From positions 3,324,501 to 3,388,500 of the forward strand of contig CP134604.1 of the NCBI GenBank assembly GCA_021555105.2: 64,000 nt of DNA, written 5' to 3'. Origin of the DNA: Thalassospiraceae bacterium LMO-JJ14. Its GTDB lineage: Bacteria; Pseudomonadota; Alphaproteobacteria; Rhodospirillales; Casp-alpha2. This document shows, piece after piece, positions 63,883 through 64,000 of the stretch. Below the pieces are notes generated by a model, which saw only the letters and a program-made list of their open reading frames with translations, searched no databases and was not told the DNA's origin. The translations under genes were made by a program, and so were the position numbers. Within the stretch, counting starts at the first letter, position 1, and the number at the start of each line of letters is the position of its first letter.

Positions 63883-64000
63883 TCAGACCCCGCCGGCGGT
63901 GCCGGCACGCCGGGGATCGGCCCCAGCCGTCAACGCCCCTGTTTCGGGATCACGTACCACCGCAAGCACACCGCCGGCTTTCCATGTGCCGTCCTGCCAG
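63883..64000 (-). CDS. gamma-glutamyltransferase, C-terminal end
   Basis: The frame enters from the right edge and stops at 63883-63885, leaving 38 residues ending GALTAGADPRRAGTAGGV. The preceding VLAVVRDPETGAL and the ending GADPRR are typical of the small-subunit C terminus of gamma-glutamyltransferases. The catalytic part lies outside the window, so the call rests on a short tail. Confidence 0.65.
   Translation of the reverse strand, partial: WQDGTWKAGGVLAVVRDPETGALTAGADPRRAGTAGGV

Noticed and set aside
1-64000. Biosynthetic cluster, CRISPR array, toxin-antitoxin pair or prophage as the novel system
   Set aside because: No repeat-spacer arrays, no integrase, no phage structural genes, and no synthetase or toxin families were seen; the window is metabolic and transport genes.

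Overview
The window is 64 kb of a GC-rich (about 60 percent) chromosome packed with small-molecule catabolism. It has three TRAP transporters, one tripartite tricarboxylate transporter, an orphan TAXI binding protein, a GckA/TtuD-type glycerate pathway, cyclic-amide hydrolases and alphaproteobacterial regulators. This suggests a heterotrophic alphaproteobacterium, probably Rhodospirillales-like and perhaps marine; the genus cannot be given. No rRNA, tRNA, CRISPR array, insertion sequence or phage gene was seen.

Layout. 0-6.9 kb (+): the 3' end of a DUF1445 (D-glutamate cyclase/hydro-lyase) gene, a TRAP P-Q-M transporter and a fused 5-oxoprolinase, which together look like a pyroglutamate/D-glutamate uptake and ring-opening operon. 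7.1-15 kb: a TolC-like protein, a PLP dehydratase, a secreted hypothetical, a class-C serine hydrolase, then an overlapping TAXI protein, amidase and carbamoylase-like operon. 15-19.7 kb (-): a Gld-like ABC export operon of four genes. 19.9-29.8 kb: a small transaldolase, small proteins, a second amidase next to a TakP-like TRAP transporter, a 2-hydroxyacid dehydrogenase, an XRE-cupin regulator and a large hypothetical with a possible 5' frameshift.

30.1-48.9 kb is the most coherent part. A PgtC/PgtB/PgtA-like module (sensor binding protein, histidine kinase, NtrC-type regulator) lies upstream of a near-consensus sigma-54 promoter at 34974-34990. That promoter precedes an Afu/Fbp-type ABC importer and a pyruvate kinase. 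Convergent to it runs IclR, gcl, hyi, glxR, glycerate 2-kinase, a second pyruvate kinase and a histidine phosphatase. The enzymes give glyoxylate to tartronate semialdehyde to glycerate to 2-phosphoglycerate, and after enolase (not in the window) PEP to pyruvate. The ABC system may bring in a phosphorylated C3 acid or sugar phosphate that joins the same route; this last step is inference.

49-64 kb: a second catabolic region, almost all on the minus strand, with two TRZ/ATZ amidohydrolases, a hydantoinase, an Asp/Glu-racemase/maleate-isomerase-like enzyme, TctBAC, a third TRAP system, a GntR regulator, a DUF3830 protein, a hydantoin-racemase-like protein, a GAF protein and the C-terminus of a gamma-glutamyltransferase. 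All four P-Q-M or SBP-first transport operons carry a GC-rich hairpin directly after the binding-protein gene.
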